Of a stretch of 64,000 nt of DNA, positions 12,001-24,829 are shown in pieces. The notes beneath the pieces were generated by a model. The model worked only from the letters and a program-made list of their open reading frames with translations, did no database searches and was not told the DNA's origin. Source of the stretch: Pocillopora verrucosa (taxonomy: Eukaryota; Cnidaria; Anthozoa; Scleractinia; Pocilloporidae); contig NC_089314.1 in the NCBI RefSeq assembly GCF_036669915.1, forward strand, positions 29,557,592-29,621,591, written 5' to 3'. The first letter of the stretch is position 1; every line of letters begins with the position of its first letter. The translations under genes and the position numbers were made by a program.

Positions 12001-14723
12001 AAAAAAAAAAAGGCAAGTCTTACAGAAACAGCAAATCAATTTGGGCAAACTTTTCATCTGAACATCTTTTTTGTGAAGAGTGTCTAGAAGGCTGAAAGCT
12101 AATAGTGGAAGGGCATTTATTTCAATCAAATCAACTCTCTTATAGAGAAAGTCTGAGGCCTAGTATAAAACCCTTAAAAGCTTAAAACTGTGGTTTGGGT
12201 TAGACCACAAGCAAAAAATAGGCCCAAAGAGTTAGTGACAAATGGAATTTGGACAACTAGTCCCTAAAAGAGTAAGGCAAGAGAATGACCATTGCAAAAA
12301 TTTTCAATGCTGGGAAATGAATATATTATTAGTGACTTTGAGAATATAATCCTCAAGGAGTGTGTTTTTGAAATACCAAAATCCTCTATCTTGAACAGCC
12401 TTGATGAAACTCAATTCTTCAATAATAAGGCAAAGAAAATAGAGGAGGAATAAAATAATTGTCTTGGTTTGCAAAACAGCAAGTTTATTTTCCCTAAAGA
12501 AAATAAACTACAAAATATCTATTCTCATCAAACTCAAATTTTCAACAACAATCAGGGGAATATCTGGCCAATAAAACCCACCAGCTATTTTCAACTGTTA
12601 ACCAGGAGAGCAAGGGTTTGAGTGAACTACTTTTATCAAAAAGCTTATTGTTGGAAACTGAAAATGCTCTGTCTTGAAGATTTGCAATTAAATGCAACAT
12701 TAATTATTGAACTAATAAATGCCTAAAGTTGTCAATGTTTCATAACCACCTTGATAAACAAACCAACTATACCACATTGGGGAGTTGACTGACACAAAAA
12801 AGTCAATCTACAATGTCTTGTCAGCGAGATAAATAGCCCATTTTTGGGAAGAGTACTATCAACAACAGACGATGGAAAATCACCTACTAGTTGTGAATAG
12901 CGAAGAAGATTGCAAATTAAGGAATAAATACTAAGTATGTAACAGGATTTGAAAATAAAACGTTTCCTGCCTGTTGAAAGTTCCCTCATGGTTATTCATT
13001 GAATTTAAAAAAAAATTAGCGACACACGAAAATCAGTCAATTTTACACACTCACAAATGATAAACAAGCACATGGTCTTCTTCAAAACAACAAGAAGCGA
13101 AGTTATTTATGATCAGCCTTGTTTCGGGTGACTAACCATCAAAGGAAGTTTGAACTAAAGCCCTAAAATGGCTCGATTACCATGATTACCAGAAAAGGAA
13201 GCAAAACGAAAAAGGAAAATTGAAGCACTTCAAAAAAAATTAGCGCTGAGTAAAACTTTCAATGATTTTCCAAGAACTTAACTTGTTAAAATGAAATTAA
13301 TCCAGAGCTATTACTGACGGAAATCAGCAGGAACCTAAAATGAACAGTACGAAATGTGCGTTGCACATCGAACAGTTTTGGCTGCTGTTTCATTTTGAAA
13401 TGATTAAGTGTTCCACTAAAGCTTATTAGGGCAGGTCTGAAGTCACGAACAGTCAAATCTCACGCACAGAGTAATACAAACTGTGAAAAGTAAATAGCCC
13501 GCGAGTAAACTGATCGTTCAACCAAACCAAGATTACAAACCTATTTTTATGCAAATTGTTCAACAAAACAGTAACGCGCTTAGCGAAAATTGATTCGTGC
13601 ACGATCGAGGAGTGTTGTTCGACAAGCAGAGATATAATTTTTGGGTTTCTTTCTTTGTTTGATTTCAAACCTAAGAGAAAACAACGGAAATCACAAAATT
13701 TTAGCTACTCGACTGTTGACTTATTGACCCAAATGAGCTGGCAAATAGTAACATAACCTGACTACTTGAGATGCCAGCATGTTATACAAACGGCAAGCAG
13801 GCAACCATTAGTAACATTACGTCTTGTAGAGCAAGCGTATTGTTATCGTATTTAAGCCAAAACAACCCACTCGAAATGCTCAGCCAAAGTGTCCCATATA
13901 AGCCAAACATGGCTTAACACACAACAAATATCTGGCTTTCAGAACAGTTGGCAAGGTATTTGTCTGTGTGCGAGAAAAATCCGTGCGGATCAGACAGCTT
14001 TAAGCTGAACGCTGTTCAAATTATAAATTACTCTTTCACCTTCCCTTTGGTCATGAGTGCCTGATAAATCACTATTTTCACTCAAGCATGGGCTCCTACA
14101 GCTCAAACTGTGAAATGGTAGATGGCTTAAGATGTTAGAGTTGAAGTTTCACTCACCTATACAGTTGTGCACTCGAACCGACAGAGCCGTCCGTAGAATA
14201 ATTGTGTTTTTACGGCTACGAGAGATAAAAAGCCCCATTTTACTTAGAGGATAACAAAAAAAGGGAACCTTCATTGGTACAAATAAAAAATAGAGTTAAG
14301 TTGTAATTACGGCTTCGTAAACATTGAAGGTGACAATCATCTCATACCTGTCTAAAAATCCTTCCAATAAATCGGCTTGCTCTTCCAGGGAGCTTTCCAA
14401 ATCCAAATAACATCCATTGTGCGACAGCTGCAGCGCCACATCGTCGATCTATGGCAGCAAATCATCACAGTCAATTAAAACAAAGGTACACAGCCACCGG
14501 TTACAACAAAACAAAAATTCAGAGGAAAAGTGGACAGAGATATAAACAACTTTTAGCGTACGCTATGCGGAGCAGACAACAGCCGATGGAGTCCGCCGAT
14601 TTGCTGAAAAAGTGGTATATTCAGATGGAATGTGTATGTAGGAGGCCTTGTGGGTTCAGGAAAATTTGTGCTGGCGAAAGGATCGGTGTCATCTAAATAC
14701 TGAACTTTACAAGTTAACGCCAT
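1..14723 (-). CDS. FHOD: FHOD-type formin (FH1/FH2 domain protein), 3' end off the window
   Basis: Formins nucleate and cap actin filaments; FHOD members bundle actin and act in stress fibres and sarcomeres. Eighteen in-phase coding exons are seen, listed 5' to 3': 14723-14562, 14448-14348, 14215-14157, 11316-11249, 11064-10959, 10307-10213, 9716-9605, 7999-~7903, 6807-6724, 5959-5900, 5672-5608, 5175-5144, 5022-4764, 4089-3824, 3194-1825, 1399-1235, 564-382 and 277-158. They give about 1,135 codons. The first exons carry the FHOD N-terminal GBD/FH3 region ([12 protein letters not shown], then [12 protein letters not shown]). Exon 15 holds a Glu/Lys-rich coiled coil, a polyproline FH1 tract (about 2020-2110) and the start of FH2 ([13 protein letters not shown]). 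The last exons continue FH2 ([20 protein letters not shown]). The start at 14723 is chosen because family similarity begins there, although the frame stays open upstream to 14957. The rest of FH2 and the autoregulatory tail lie beyond base 1. Assignment to FHOD rather than another formin class is firm; FHOD1 versus FHOD3 does not apply outside vertebrates. Confidence 0.93.
3525..3735 (+). repeat. tRNA-derived SINE-like element
   Basis: The segment has an A-box-like stretch (TAGAGTTGGTAGAGC, about 3544-3558) and a B-box-like stretch (GGGGTCCAATCCC, about 3583-3595), at the spacing of an internal RNA polymerase III promoter. A T run and a non-tRNA body follow, to about 3735. This is the structure of a tRNA-derived SINE. 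It lies in a formin intron, antisense to the gene. The body resembles SINEs known from corals, but the family name cannot be confirmed here. No cloverleaf suggests a working tRNA. Confidence 0.65.
5263..5520 (+). repeat. Foldback element copy A, with tail and near-perfect target duplication
   Basis: Inverted arms (core about 5320-5520) share GTAAATTGGC and its neighbours with their reverse complement near 5490. A one-sided tail (about 5263-5318) contains TCTAAAGAAACTGTG. Flanks TTACATAGTTCA (5251-5262) and TTACACAGTTCA (5521-5532) match at 11 of 12 bases and look like a target-site duplication. It lies in a formin intron between exons at 5608 and 5175. Confidence 0.8.
6895..7350. repeat. Two related dispersed-repeat segments
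   Basis: Segments at about 6895-6955 and 7243-7303 are similar over roughly 60 bp. Both contain ACAGATCACAGA, then GTCAAAATGT, then AAAGTGGT. The second ends near a partial inverted match (TGTGATCTATTATTGAACAGA, 7338-7358). They look like two copies of a dispersed non-coding repeat inside a formin intron. Confidence 0.5.
9828..9982. repeat. Foldback element copy B, core only
   Basis: The ends AATTTTGGTTTTATCA and TGATAAAACCAAAATT are exact inverted repeats. Inside them lie diverged copies of the same foldback arms as the elements at 5.3, 18.0, 19.8 and 52.7 kb. Unlike those copies, this one has no tail of about 50-60 bp. It lies in a formin intron. Confidence 0.75.
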
Positions 14724-17700
14724 TTTGACGGAAGATTCTGTGGAGTTATTGGACGCATGCGCACTAGGTAACTCTCTTTCATCCCGAGCTCGTTGCGGGG
14801 GAGTCTTGTCACGTGACCATAAATTTCGACGATTTGGGAGAGGGCGAGAATTATACTTGAAATCCCCCATGTTGTGGTTTCGGCGGGTATATACATAATC
14901 CACACTGACTAACAGCGATTTCTTTCGCGTGAAAACGCTATTATCACGTTCAAACACGTGATTTGCCCATCAGATTTGTCCATTGTCGATAACAACAGCT
15001 TCTTCCACAATGCGCAAATGTGAATGATAACACAACTGTAACTTGAGCCGATACGTTGTATCGCCGGGGCTTAACTGTCACGAATTGAGGTCAAATCATT
15101 ACGCTAGCCAATTAGTTTTTCTGCAGGCAATTGTAAGGGGCTTGCAAAAATAATCAAAACACTTGTGACGTCAATGATATCATAACCCGGCGTCCTGTTC
15201 ATTTCCGTTGTGTCTCAGATACCACAATTTAGAAGACCCCTTATTACCCATTTTTAGTTACATTACATGCCTGCAAATCACATTAAACTCCTAAAAAGAT
15301 ATTCCAGCAGATTCACTCAATCGTGAAAGTGAAAATCGAAGAGCGCTTTCGTTCCAGAAGTCTGGCTGATTAGCCTAATCAAAGAACAACATTAACAACC
15401 TACACAATGGGTATTAATCATTCAAATAATTTCAGGAATGTTTGGAATGTTTGGCTGAGTTGTGAACTAAATTCATGGCGATCCAAATTCGGTACCTTAA
15501 GTAATTTCACCTTAAGTAGAGATAAATAGATCAACAAACTTATTCCAAGTGTTTTGTGTTAAAATTCCGAAACCAAAATCCGATGACCTTCATAAACTTA
15601 GTAGATAGGTAAATCGCTTCGCAGTCCTCTGAACCTTGTTCAGTCAAGGGGATTTACTGCAGACTGCACCTTTTGCTATTAGATCTGATCTGCCCGTCAC
15701 AATCCAAATTGCTTCATTTCAGTGTTTGTCCAAAAATTCTTGGAATAAATTGCGATCAAGTGTGAGTCTTAGAGTGGGTGAAAATTAAGACTAAATCGAA
15801 AACAATCACTCTATGGATTCTTACACTTGAAGACTATTAATTAAACCGAGGCTAACGAAGCTTCAAAATGATGCAACATTATTTGCAATGGAAGTTAATA
15901 CTGTAAACCTTAGAATCTACTCTAGAAGATCGGAGAACGAAATTCTTTACGGAACTGGAATATATTACTGTTGATGCGCCAGCCACAAGATTGACCTTTA
16001 AAATACTTCTTTTTATAGACCCAGTTGCTAATTATAGTACAGCCATCAGCTGATTGAACTCTCCTTTCAAAACTTGACTGGTCAATAGCTGGGGACGGTT
16101 AGAGCTCGTTGAGTTTGGTGACAAAAAACATGACATATAAAACATATCTCCCGCCCTGTTGAACAAAACATAGAATAACGTTTGTCTAACGGACCTCTTG
16201 AAGATATTTTTGGCGGTATCTGTATTCAAGACAACAACTATTTACATCCATTTATTGTGAGTTTTTCACATTTCAGGAAAGATTTTTTGTGGAAACACTT
16301 AACCTCCGAGAGTCTTAGCACGAAAAGTATGCTAGAAATCGAAAATTAGGTTAGGTTAATCACTCCGGTATTGTTAGCGGCTAAAAAATGAGGAAAATAT
16401 GGTTTAAAATGTGCAGGAGAATGATTATCATTCAAATTAGTGTTTAACTAGAATGTTCCATTGCCACCTTAACTTAATTTCTAATGTTACAAATTCCTCA
16501 CGCTCCTGGCAATTAAGAATTCATAACACAGAACTTCTGTATTGTTAAACAACTCAAGAATTGCCTGCTAGGAGCTTGAGTCGTCTTTGGCAATGATCAC
16601 GACCGCCTCTAATATTTCATTGCTTCGGCGGAGTATTAATTCTTCGTAGAACTATCATAGATAAACGAAATAGAAATAACATGAAGTCCAAATAGAGTTC
16701 GTTTAGTTGCAAGTGCACAAAAGCATGTTATCGTTATTATTATTTTATTATTACTATTATTACTATCGTTATAATCATTATCATTGTTATAATTATTTTC
16801 GATCATTCTCTCCAGTTTGTCTTTGCGTCTCCAGTTGTCAAGGAAGAAAAACAGAATGTTAACCAATCCACAAAGGCCCCCTTAGAAACTGAGGAAAGTG
16901 GCCAATGTAGGGAGGTATGGGTATATTATGTGGCAGGGTATTGGTCAAAGCAGGAGGAGGACTGGGCGGGCAGTTTTCAGTTTCCCCTCATTTTCTTCAA
17001 TCGCTCGCCGGCTCACATACTAACGGCCTGGAACAGGCTATTCGAAGGGTAAATAATTTCCTCTTACACAAAAAATTTTTCCATGAAAATAGTCCCACGA
17101 TGTCAAAAGTAGTGCATGAACTGAGGGTGAAACATGCCAAGGGCTATTCTGCATTGAAAACTGTGGGCGCACCGAAATTCATTTAGCATCATTACCAACA
17201 CCAAAATGTAATGCAAAATGTAATGTTTATTCAAATTTTTTACAAAGTCTGAAGACATTTAGCATGCACACTAAAAACGTTCTCTATGCAAAATTACAAA
17301 TTCCCTTCATAGGCATGTTTGTGATTACTCAGATACTCCTTCTTTGTAGGACTTTCTGTGATCACGGCACCACAGCTGTGGGAACAATGTTGACTGGAAA
17401 ATCTGTCCAAGATGGATGTTTATAAGTCTGTTGTCGCTTTTGGTTTGAATCTCCTTGCCGAGCGCTCACTAGATCGGAAGCAGAAATGACTTCCGTGAAT
17501 CGTGAACTCAAATCCTCCCAGTTCAAATGTAAAAACACTGTTTGCTTTAGGAATCACTGAACATAAACAAAAAAGAAACTCGTTGTTTGGCTATGTATCA
17601 TCAAAACATATAGAATCACAACCACACATAGCCTCTGCCAGTCTCTCAGTCAATGGCGGCGGCATCAGTGCTCAGGCATCCGTTTCCCTAACAATCGTAA

Positions 17701-17937
17701 TCGCTCATTTCCACTGACTAAGAGCCCGGGAAAGGCTAACATAGGAATAAGAATATAAATGTAAAACTAAAACAGGAAAACGACACTAAAATGTCAAGGG
17801 CTTATGATATATTGCATTCAGTGAAGTAAGGTAGATCCAATTTGCTTCCATCCTATAAACTCGTAACTACGTGCAACGCAAACGTTTTACTAGGGGGGCC
17901 AGAGGTAGCGCAGGGACGTCGTTGGCTTGCTAGATAG

Positions 17938-18186
17938 GATAATTAAGTATTATCAACTGAGTTCATAACGTAAATTGGCCACCGTAAAGAGTTTTAAAGC
18001 TGATGTTTCGAGCGTTAGCTCTGCGTCAGAGCGACGTCTGACGAAAGGCTTACACTCCGGCAAAACGTCAGCTTTGAAACTCTTAACGGTGACCAATTTA
18101 CGTTACCAACTCAGTTGATAAAACTAAATTACCCTTTTATGCTCTTCCACCGACGCAGCACCACAGTTTCTTTAGAGATTACCCCT
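17938..18186 (-). repeat. Foldback element copy C, inverted orientation
   Basis: The core at 17938-18133 has inverted arms (GTAAATTGGCCACCGTAAAG on the left, its near complement on the right). The tail is on the right, about 18134-18186. It reads as the reverse complement of the tail of the other copies (it contains CAGTTTCTTTAGAGATTACC), so this copy is inserted in reverse. No clear target duplication was found. Confidence 0.75.
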
Positions 18187-19777
18187 TTTATTCATATGCA
18201 AGGAAGGAGTTCTCTCCATGGGCATGACACGTTGATATCCCACAGGCATAAACAGAGCAGGAACACCCTGGGGTATTCAAGTACATCATTCAGCGAGGAG
18301 TTCCAATATTTCTCACTCTGATCCTGCATGAAGTTCTATAATTATATTTCCGGCTTAGCTCTCATTTTTTGTATGCTTGTTTTGAGTTTTGACTTTTAAT
18401 CTTACAACACTAAACTACATGGTTATCTTAGTTACTAGCACATTGCACTCGGCCTTTCAAAATGACGCAAGGCTTCAAACCTACGTTACCGCTTGACAAG
18501 TAGTTACTGTTCGCTGAGTTTCATTTCAGTCAGAAATAGAAAGACCTTATCAAACTTTGTAACCAAAAAAATTCAACCATTTCGGGCTCAATATTATTTT
18601 ACAAACATTAAAAACGAAGACGTGAACAATCAGATATTTCCCTTGACAACAGATGCAAATAACATTTGACCATCTCTCTTTACTTTTTTCAAGATTCCGA
18701 TAAGATGAAAAATAACAGTGTTTTCTGAACAAGCACAACGAAAAACATGTATGACCTTACAAAAAATTTCCAGCCGTGGGAAAGAATCTATGTTTAGCGT
18801 CACTAGAGCCGGAAATATTGCACATTCATGGAAACAATTGCAAAACGCACGCGTAAGAAATGCTTTAAGAAGCGTGTTCCGGGAAAAGTAAAACTTTCGT
18901 CTCTCACATTTAGTTGCTAGAATAAACTCGGCGCTTGGTTCGCGAACATTCAGTGCAGAGTGTATTATTTACCTTGAAAATTAAAAGCAAAAAGTATGTA
19001 CTTAGCATGGTTTTGCAGCTAAGTAAGATAGTTAAGTAAAATTTACTATCACTTCCGGTAACTGACACAACTCTAACTGGGTAACAAAGCATTTTATAAG
19101 TTCCATTGTGAAGACATTTTGTTTTGTCATTCAGTGTATCATAATTCGGGGAAAAAATAACACATTTTGTTAATAAAGCGAGTGAAGCACCTTTAAGTTC
19201 AAAAAGTAAACGGCTGAATCATTGTCCAGCTGTGTAGCTCAGATAAAAGTTTTTTTTCCTCAAGACTCCTGTGGTGTTTTATTACTAAAACATACAAGCA
19301 GTTTCTTGTAAAATTTATCGTCAAATTCGTTTTTTTTTAAACACGCAGCTCAGACTGCGGTTATATGACTTGTGAAAGACTCTTTTTGTCGAGATTACAG
19401 ACATACAAACTAAATTTTCTACGAAAGTGAGGAGGCTTTTTAACAGTGTCAATTCCTAGTGCAAATATAGATCTGGCAGCAAATAACTGGTTCTTTTTAA
19501 GGAGCACAAACGCCACTTCAGCACTACAGAATCAAGAGAAGCCAATGAGGGCTTCAAGTTCTTGACCAAGGAATAGACTTGTCATGTTTATAAATTTCTC
19601 TTTTTTTTCCCTCGGTTACAAATGGGCGTATGTATGTAAGAGTTCTACATCGCACTTAATTCTGATTTGAACTCTGGTAGGTACAAGACAAGGGGTTCAA
19701 TCGGTGGAACACATTTACAACAGGGACTTCCGGTTTTGCAAGTTGGCATTAAACAGTACGAAACTAAATGGATGTAC

Positions 19778-19789
19778 AAAGAGGGTAAA

Positions 19790-19826
<37 letters not shown>

Positions 19827-20011
19827 TATAACAGGGTAATAAGTATTATCAACTGATTTAATGACGTAAATTGGCCAACGTAAGTTTCAAAGCTGACGTT
19901 TCGAGCGGTAGCCCTTCGTCATCGCTTTGACGAAGGGCTAATGAAAACGTTGAAACTCTTTACGGTGGCCAATTTACGTTATGAACTTAGTTGATAATAC
20001 TAAATTCCTCG
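19778..20011 (+). repeat. Foldback element copy D with 13-bp target duplication
   Basis: The tail (AAAGAGGGTAAATTTCTAAAG onward) is followed by inverted arms and the end TTGATAATACTAAATT. The element is flanked by exact direct repeats TAAATGGATGTAC at 19765-19777 and 20012-20024. The middle of the palindrome is shortened compared with copy A. Confidence 0.85.
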
Positions 20012-20680
20012 TAAATGGATGTACCATTCGTATGGCAGGCAGAAAAATTAGATTTTCAATTCAGAATGTAAAAAAAAAAAAAAAACTCTTAAACATGTGG
20101 ATGACGTCACCGACAAATCGAAATCATTAAAATACAGAGCTGCTTAAGTTCTATCTCTTAGCAACAGATCCGTGATTAAGCTAGTAGGATTAGAGCATCG
20201 TATGAAAAAAGTGACTTTCAAGGACGCATTTGCATTAAATGGACTTGGATACCAGAGAATTTAATAATTCTCTAGCCTCTACAGAATTTCTACACAAGGT
20301 TACCACAGAGCGCCTTGGGTATCAAACTTTGTAGACTTGCAAAAAAATGAAAAAACGTAAAACATATCACCGAGTATGTTGTTTACTGGCATATAGCTAC
20401 CTTTACTACAACTGACGTTAATGTGTAGTAGACAGAGGAAGGAGCAAAGGAAGATTCTTGAAACTGAATTTCTTAAAGAATTCCTAAATCAAATTTCCAT
20501 GTGATACAAAGTAAAAAGCCATTTGTAAGCTTCATCAAAGAGAAAGACATTGTAAGTGTGTGTTGTTCAGCCAAGACAGGGTTGAAAATTACAATATTAT
20601 CTTACATAAAATGCGTGTTCTACCAAGAACCAAACGAGTGTCGGGTGTATCTTATGGTCAGTGTCATTAATGAGACTTAC

Positions 20681-23600
20681 TTTTGAGTTTGTCTTGTTTT
20701 GTGATAATCTTGAAGGAATTTTTTGTCTCTTGAAGTAAGATACCACATGTTCCTACGTATGATGGACACTTGGATCTGCTCACTGTTAAAAAAAGAAATA
20801 CAAAAGCTGTTTAACACTATTTATTTCAGTCCCAAGAAGTTACATCTAAGTCTATTAAGGGAGAAAAAGGTTAACTCCAGTCCACAAGTAATTCTCACCC
20901 CAACCAGAGGAATGCGCCTTTCATAAGACACAATTATCCTAAAGACTAAAATATTTCATTTCTTACCATTAGGGAGGTACACGAGGCATTATAATTTTTG
21001 CAAGTTCATAAGCCTTTGATCAAAGGCCAATAATAACTATCCCAGAATTTCAAACATTCATAAATAAAGTACAAGATTATTCTTAGTTCAGTGTTTCAAC
21101 CCTTTAACCCCCAAGAGTGACTGGCATCTAATTTCTCTTTACAAGATCACCCCTGCCACCCCCTGTGATTTGGAATCACACTTAAAGATCATGAGAATAT
21201 AAGAAATGATCATCAACTAAAGCTCTTGATTGTTAAACAAATTCTCCTTGTCAGCACCTTAGGAAATAAATAGAGAACATTAGGGAGAATATGCATACTG
21301 ATGTTGTGGTGTTAAGGGTAAAAAAATTTCAGATACATGCATCATATGGGGAAAAGTCACACAATATTCTACTACAGCTAATTTAGCTTTGTTAAAACAA
21401 TAGAGTAAAAGGCACAAGTTGAGACTCCCAAATAAATATATTGTTATACACATATTTCAGTTAACCAATATATAGAAACAGGAGGTGAAGTCTAAATACC
21501 TCCTTGTACTGACTGGAACATCCATTACCAAGCCCTGACAAGCCAGCTTTACACAATAATTTACTCACCCTTGAGAATACACCCATGGTAGTCAGCACGC
21601 AGTAGTTTGGGATATATAACTTTCAAATTACTAAAATATAGAAAAAGGCAGTTAAATAAGCATGTGTTATAGGTATAGCAACCTGGGTAATTGTGTAGAA
21701 AAACTCCCTGAAAAAACCTGTCAGCTGACAATCAGCCAACATACAGTGGCCTATTGGTTATCTGTTGGCTGAAAGGGTTTCTGAGGGAGCTCTTCTTCAC
21801 AATTACTGCAGTCTGGATGACAAACACTGACAAAATTGATGAGTAAGCTTAATTGATTAAGGTCTTTTATTTGTGTTGAAGGAGAAATACCAGCAAAAAT
21901 GCATTCACTTTCCCATGTTACAATGCTTTGATAAAGATTAAGCTTGTTGTCAGAACAGCCCCCTCCCAGATAATCACACCATAGGGCTATGTTGACACCT
22001 GAAACACCTGTTGCTTAAGCATACTAGCCTACAGCAGTTACAGCTGATGTTTCTCTTGCAATTCCTTTAATATTAGTTATGCAGGCCCCATCACTAACAA
22101 GATACATGTAGTATCTACCTTTTATATTTTTTTCCAAGTTCTAACCAAAGAAGAGAAAAAAATATGTTGCATGTCACCAAAAGAAACTGGTATTGGTATT
22201 GAGCACTTAAAATTGTTTGCCAAAAAGGTACCTTTCAGATGTCAAGTTTAACATTTCTTGCATGTAGCCTGTCCATAAATCATGAAGAGGAAGATACATT
22301 TCATACCTAACAAGTAAATCATTCCAGAACAATATTAATATTCACAAGTGCATTGAAATAATACTGGGTGTCACCAATTTCCAGCATGCCCTAGCAGCTG
22401 ACACATGAGAAGTGATATGAAGAAAACCAATCAAATTTTGGGACTTTCTGTGTCACTTCCACACTCTAAATATCATGCCAAAACTGGAAGAGAAACTGAA
22501 CATAACTTTGGTAAATATGCTTCACATTATTTTGTTTATGGTTTATAATAATTAATTGTGTTAGTTAAATCAAGTTAAAAAATCATAAGTGAGTCTTACT
22601 AATCCTCCCATTTCAACTTAAAGTTTGCAAAAACTTTCTAAATTCTGTCATATATATACTAGTCAAGTGCTGTCTTGCTCAGTTGAATTTACCACAAATT
22701 CATTTCTCATTTCTGGTGACCAGATTGATCAGGTTTGTGTTGGTGATTAGGAGAACTAGTTGTGTTATAATAATAAATCCATCAAGATCTTCATGTTAAC
22801 AGTTAACACAGGTAGTCTCTTTTGAAATCAATAAAAGGTGCAGTTCACCTTTGATTTTTGGGAGAAATCTTGTAAATGCCTCGACTCTTTTTCTCTCTTA
22901 GGGACATTTCTTTTCTCTTTGGTTTCTTGTTTGACTTGTGTTTATTTAGCCTGTCCAAAGTCACAGGATCATATCGCAGTTTCCTTTCCAGATCCTCTTT
23001 ATTTTTTTGTACCACTCTTCCCATAAATGATTTTACTGCGCTTCTAGCAGAACAATTTAATGGCTGCATTGGAAAGTGGGAAGGAGAACACATTTTAATC
23101 CATGGAATGCTATAGAGGAAGTAACTTTTTTAGCATGACAGACACTTTCTCCTCTACCTCCTTTGTGTCAGAGGATCAATAAATTACTCTTAAAGCATGT
23201 CCACTTTCTCAATAAAATTAAGTAATAAGATAACCAAATGTGACATCCATAAAGCCTATTTTCAAACTTTTATTAAGATGGTTTAATTTTTGTCCTTTTT
23301 GATCATAATTCAATTTGAAAAAAGGGAATACTCCTCTTTCTTCAGTTGAGAAACTCCTCACTGAGAACAGGCACTCAAGCGAAGCTTTAGTGTAGGTGTT
23401 CTCAAAAGGCTTTATAACCCTGACCTTGTTTAAGAGCCACATTGTTTCATCTCACTACTGTGTTGAATACAATAATAACAGAAAGATATAGATTACAGTC
23501 AGAGTATATTTAGAGAGAATGTTTAGAATTAGGAATAAAAAAGTCAGTTTCACCAAATGTGTTGATCAGAAATCACCAGTTCTCACCCCACTTATCAAGT

Positions 23601-24829
23601 TCTACAAGATTGATGACTCCAAGCCCTCCTCCTGAAGGAAACACGAGTGACATTTCACTCTTACCTGAAGACTAAGTTCTTCCAAGTTGTGTTGAACATG
23701 TTCTGGGAGGCCAGAATAAAGTGCTTCTAAAACAAAACAAATAACAGTGAACAAAAAGTAACAAAGGAAACATACCCATGTGCTGTAGCTGCTGATTTGT
23801 GTGAGCAAACTGTATTCAAATATCTGAGAAATATTTACCACTAGGTAATGGCACACATTTCCCAGGTTCAACAAAATAATAAACCTATAGCATATGTTGG
23901 GAGAACATGAGAATATTTTGTAAGTCACCCATCTTTAGTCTACTTATGACTTGTTTTGTGATCAAGTACAATTCTGAGTAAATCCAGTAAAAGGGTTCCA
24001 TCAAAAATTAACAATCAGCAAGAAGAACAACAAGCTAATGAACAAATAAAATGGTACCAAAAATCCAAGCAGGTATTATGAAGAAAACTGAAAAGAAATA
24101 GCGGTATGCAAAATGAAACAGAAACAGTTTTTTGATGCCTAAGCATACTTAGAAAATTTGGGTTATGAAATGGCAAAATAAGTTCTTTTAAGAGTTTTGT
24201 TTTGCCAGAATAAAAAAAAAAATTAAAAAAAAGAGAAAAATTGCAAAGGATGGCAAGTTTAGATGCAGGCAAGCGTTAAATTTTTTCATTTGTCATATCA
24301 TTAGTTTCTATAAAGCGGTGAAAAGCGGTAATTAGATAACGCCGTATTATGTGACTAACACAAGTCAGTCTATAGAATGTGGGATTTTAAGCCACTAACC
24401 TACTCGGTATACATTCATATTAAGTGATTTTACGCCATTAGTTAACGACTTTAAATCTTACGACGTATGTATATGACCGACTGAAATAAATTACGCCGCT
24501 GGATAAAGGTGTAAAATCTTTCAGTATAGAAGTTTTTGAATCCTTCACCTTGGATAATATCAGTCTTCTAAGTTGTAAGCTTTGTGAAATATTCATCTTA
24601 AAGGTAGATTCTTTACGAATAATGAGGTTATACCACGTATAAGCTTCGCAGATTTCGTGGTACGTTTTGATTTTTCCGAATCTCGAGAACAAACAAATAC
24701 ACAGCTCACAGCTGTTTCTATGGAAGAAACTTATGTTTTGAAACATGCACGATAAAGTTCTCAGAAACTTCTGGAAGAGTAAAAGTTCTTACTTGTAGAT
24801 ACATCGGTAACCATTTCGCTGTCCGCCAT
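20681..24829 (-). CDS. POP4: RNase P/MRP protein subunit p29, last exon not found
   Basis: POP4/RPP29 is an Sm-like-fold subunit of nuclear RNase P (tRNA 5' processing) and RNase MRP (rRNA processing). Six exons are in phase: 24829-24793, 23726-23665, 23063-22849, 22306-22232, 21630-21569 and 20782-20681, giving 184 codons. Exon 3 has a Lys-rich stretch ending in KKSRGIYKISPKNQR. It is followed by YEMYLPLHDLWTGYM, then LLRADYHGCILKG, SRSKCPSYVGTCGILLQET and FKIITKQDKLK. These match the conserved core of human RPP29 in order. The human protein is about 220 aa, so roughly 35-45 C-terminal residues are missing. I could not find the matching exon, which needs phase 1 and lies below 20680. The start at 24829 gives a short N-terminus MADSEMVTDV and lies 100 bp from the USB1 start. 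Confidence 0.9.
21688..21809. repeat. Small foldback element
   Basis: GTAATTGTGTAGAAAAACTC near the left end pairs imperfectly with the complement of the right end (GAGCTCTTCTTCACAATTAC), giving arms of about 30 bp. The interior contains GCTGACAATCAGCCAACA and a diverged complement of it. It lies in a POP4 intron and is non-coding, about 120 bp long. Confidence 0.55.

Larger units (their letters stand above)
14724..20680. other. Intergenic region between the formin start and the POP4 3' side
   Basis: No gene is supported here. The first few hundred bases upstream of 14723 should hold the formin promoter and 5' UTR, but no TATA box or other clear element stands out. Two foldback elements (about 17.94-18.19 and 19.78-20.01 kb) and short AT-rich runs are present. 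The missing last coding exon of POP4 and its 3' UTR probably lie in the right part. Short open frames here, such as 16917-17186, lack recognisable domains or splice context. Confidence 0.6.

Noticed and set aside
14724..14957. Possible longer formin N-terminus, since the frame stays open upstream
   Set aside because: Family similarity begins at the Met at 14723 and the upstream residues show no conserved pattern. The region is more likely 5' UTR or promoter.
16917..17186. 89-codon plus-strand frame
   Set aside because: No domain, no splice context and no match to neighbouring genes. Length is within chance expectation.
17290..17460. Minus-strand stretch with Cys and His spacing vaguely like a C2H2 zinc finger
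   Set aside because: Spacing does not fit the C2H2 pattern and no frame extends it. It is at best a very old relic.
20270..20345. Possible last POP4 exon containing an IPK-like stretch on the minus strand
   Set aside because: The available acceptor gives an immediate stop in the required phase, and the residues after the match do not follow the family.
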